This document shows, one piece after another, positions 6,682-7,772 of a DNA stretch of 7,772 nucleotides. Under the pieces are notes generated by a model. That model was not told where the DNA came from, made no database searches, and saw only the letters and a program-made list of their open reading frames with translations. Where the stretch lies: positions 1-7,772 of the forward strand of contig JAAZEK010000396.1 in NCBI GenBank assembly GCA_012512335.1. The letters run 5' to 3'. How positions within the stretch are numbered: position 1 is the stretch's first letter; each line of letters opens with the position of its first letter. Both the position numbers and the translations under genes were made by a program. This DNA comes from Clostridiales bacterium (GTDB lineage Bacteria; Bacillota; Clostridia; Caldicoprobacterales; DTU083).

Positions 6682-6714
6682 GGTATAGTTCCGAAGCAAA
6701 GGAGGTGCTTTGTA

Positions 6715-7524
6715 ATGAATCAATATAATATAAGTGCACTAAAAGACTTAGATTTTGCTATATTGAACATCTACACAAAGGAAAAGCTATGTGCTCCTGG
6801 ATTTCACTTGATACAAGAAAGGGGAAGACCAGGACATGGTTTTTTATATGTTATGGATGGCGAAGGGCTATATATACTAGAAGATAAAAAAGAATTAGTT
6901 GTTAAAAAGCATGATATAGTTTATATGCCAAAGCACAGTATTTATGAGTCAACAGGAAGTATCTCAAACTGCTATAGCTATATAATAGTAAATATGGATA
7001 TTATAGATAATACAAAATCTGACTTGGTTTTTACCAATGATATTAGCATAATTTTAAATTCTAGTAATTCCTATTATAAAAATATATTTCAAGAAATTAA
7101 CAACTCATATAGAACTGTGGGAATGGCATCAGATATAAAATGTAAAGCTTTAGTATATGAAATGCTTCATCATCTAACTCTAGATATATTTAAAAACGAA
7201 TTAGCAACAAATAATTACTCAAAAATCTATCCAGCAATTTTGTACATAGAAGAGCACTATAGAGAAAATGTGAAACTAGATGATTTAGCAAATGTATCCC
7301 ATTTAAGTGTTTCGCATTTTAGAAGGCTATTTAATGAATACTTTGATATTTCACCGCTGAAATATATTAATAAGCTTAAAATAAAAAAGGCTAGTGAATT
7401 ACTAAGTAGCGGGCTGTATACTGTTAGTGAGGTTGCTGAAGAAACAGGTTTCTCCAATGTATATTATTTTAGCAGGTTGTTTAAAGAAATTACGGGTGTT
7501 AGCCCAAGACACATGATGGAGTAG
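6715..7524 (+). CDS. AraC-family transcriptional regulator with cupin-like sensor domain
   Basis: DNA-binding regulator of 269 aa. The N-terminal half (about 20-100) looks like a cupin ligand-binding domain: PGFHLIQERGRPGHGFLYVMDGEG followed by a KKHDIVYMPKHSIYES strand-turn pattern, typical of sugar-sensing AraC proteins. The C-terminal 100 residues (170-269) hold the paired helix-turn-helix: KLDDLANVSHLSVSHFRRLF (187-206), then TVSEVAEETGFSNVYYFSRLFKEITGVSP (236-264), the second being the family signature. The ATG at 6715 is chosen over an in-frame GTG at 6673 because AGGAGG stands 9 bases before it. The gene is visibly more A/T-rich than its neighbours. It precedes a dgoD-like gene on the same strand by 135 bp, so activation of sugar-acid catabolism is the likeliest role. 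The effector is unknown. Confidence 0.9.
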   Translation: MNQYNISALKDLDFAILNIYTKEKLCAPGFHLIQERGRPGHGFLYVMDGEGLYILEDKKELVVKKHDIVYMPKHSIYESTGSISNCYSYIIVNMDIIDNTKSDLVFTNDISIILNSSNSYYKNIFQEINNSYRTVGMASDIKCKALVYEMLHHLTLDIFKNELATNNYSKIYPAILYIEEHYRENVKLDDLANVSHLSVSHFRRLFNEYFDISPLKYINKLKIKKASELLSSGLYTVSEVAEETGFSNVYYFSRLFKEITGVSPRHMME

Positions 7525-7569
7525 TATGGTCATCAATTCTATTTTTAAAAGTTGAAGGTATAACTCATG

Positions 7570-7579
7570 TCGATATCGA
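7570..7579. repeat. 10-bp palindrome upstream of the dgoD-like gene
   Basis: TCGATATCGA is a perfect palindrome in the control region between the regulator and the dgoD-like gene. It is short, and on its own may be chance. Confidence 0.25.
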
Positions 7580-7584
7580 ATTTG

Positions 7585-7599
7585 TATACTAGAAGTATA
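7585..7599. promoter_or_regulatory. Operator-like inverted repeat upstream of the dgoD-like gene
   Basis: TATACT-AGA-AGTATA is a perfect inverted repeat. It overlaps TTGTATAC (7582-7589), the core of the Bacillus subtilis gluconate regulator GntR operator (ATACTTGTATACAAGTAT), with AGTAT also present downstream. A FadR-subfamily GntR repressor, of the kind that often controls galactonate or gluconate genes, is therefore one possible binder; the adjacent AraC protein is another. Confidence 0.4.
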
Positions 7600-7605
7600 G
7601 AAGTT

Positions 7606-7620
7606 AATTTACTGTAAATT
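7606..7620. promoter_or_regulatory. 15-bp palindrome over the -35 region of the dgoD-like promoter
   Basis: AATTTAC-T-GTAAATT is a perfect 7-bp inverted repeat with a single central base. It occupies the -35 to spacer region of the promoter whose -10 is at 7628-7633, a position where a bound protein would block or alter polymerase binding. Confidence 0.45.
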
Positions 7621-7627
7621 GATTAAG

Positions 7628-7633
7628 TATAAT
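7628..7633 (+). promoter_or_regulatory. -10 element of the dgoD-like gene promoter
   Basis: A perfect TATAAT; the best -35 at suitable spacing is TTAATT (7604-7609, 18 bases), a poor match. Consensus -10 with poor -35 is common at activator-dependent promoters. Start near 7640, followed by AGGAGG at 7646-7651. Confidence 0.5.
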
Positions 7634-7659
7634 ATTTAGCGTGTTAGGAGGAACTTCAA

Positions 7660-7772
7660 GTGAAAATTAAGGAAATGAAGCTATACCAGGTGCCACCTCG
7701 CTGGCTTTTTCTAAAGGTGACAACGGATGACGGCACTGTAGGATGGGGCGAACCTATTGTTGAAGGGAGAGC
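7660..7772 (+). CDS. dgoD: D-galactonate dehydratase, N-terminal fragment (runs off window)
   Basis: Only the first 37 codons are present. They read MKIKEMKLYQVPPRW, then LFLKVTTDDGTVGWGEPIVEGRA, closely matching the start of D-galactonate dehydratase of the enolase superfamily (mandelate racemase subgroup), including the PPRW-FLK and GWGEP-EGRA capping-domain segments. The enzyme dehydrates D-galactonate to 2-keto-3-deoxygalactonate in the De Ley-Doudoroff-type pathway. The catalytic barrel residues lie outside the window, so activity and exact substrate cannot be confirmed; a related sugar-acid dehydratase is possible. GTG start with AGGAGG 8 bases upstream. It lies downstream of the AraC-family gene and behind several operator-like repeats, and is likely the first gene of a galactonate operon. 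Confidence 0.85.
   Translation, partial: MKIKEMKLYQVPPRWLFLKVTTDDGTVGWGEPIVEGR

Noticed and set aside
6673..6714. GTG start 14 codons upstream for the AraC-family regulator
   Set aside because: It lacks a ribosome binding site and overlaps a predicted promoter, while AGGAGG is ideally placed for the ATG at 6715.

Overview
The window looks like a chromosomal segment of a low-GC, anaerobic Firmicute, probably a Clostridia-class relative. This is inferred from the A/T-rich sequence, strong AGGAGG-type ribosome binding sites, frequent TTG and GTG starts, oxygen-sensitive iron-sulfur proteins, and a drug-exporter pair of the type common in Firmicutes. No rRNA, tRNA, CRISPR array, insertion sequence or phage gene is visible.

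Left part, minus strand (1-4139): a heterodimeric ABC exporter operon (4139-2415, then 2418-586, overlapping by 4 bases) is followed by the start of a membrane-anchored cyclophilin lipoprotein, whose 3' end lies outside the window. The exporter subunits show the asymmetry of BmrCD/TM287-288-type pumps. The first carries Asp and Gln at the catalytic Glu and His positions; the second has the intact catalytic residues but a degenerate LSQGE signature. A possible 14-codon leader ORF ends at the ribosome binding site of the first subunit.

Centre (4140-6554): a 328-bp divergent control region holds two facing extended -10 promoters that share an identical 13-bp element. Reading rightward is a tight two-gene unit: a 350-aa QueG-like (corrinoid/4Fe-4S reductase fold) protein, then, after 2 bases, a 343-aa Cys-rich protein that resembles the U32 family. 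I recognise no characterised pathway for this pair; it is the best candidate here for an undescribed system.

Right part (6555-7772): an AraC-family regulator with an N-terminal cupin-like domain has its own promoter(s). It is followed by a 135-bp control region with three inverted repeats and then the first 37 codons of a D-galactonate dehydratase (dgoD-like, enolase superfamily). The regulator most likely controls the sugar-acid genes running off the right edge, although control of the QueG/U32-like pair is also possible.
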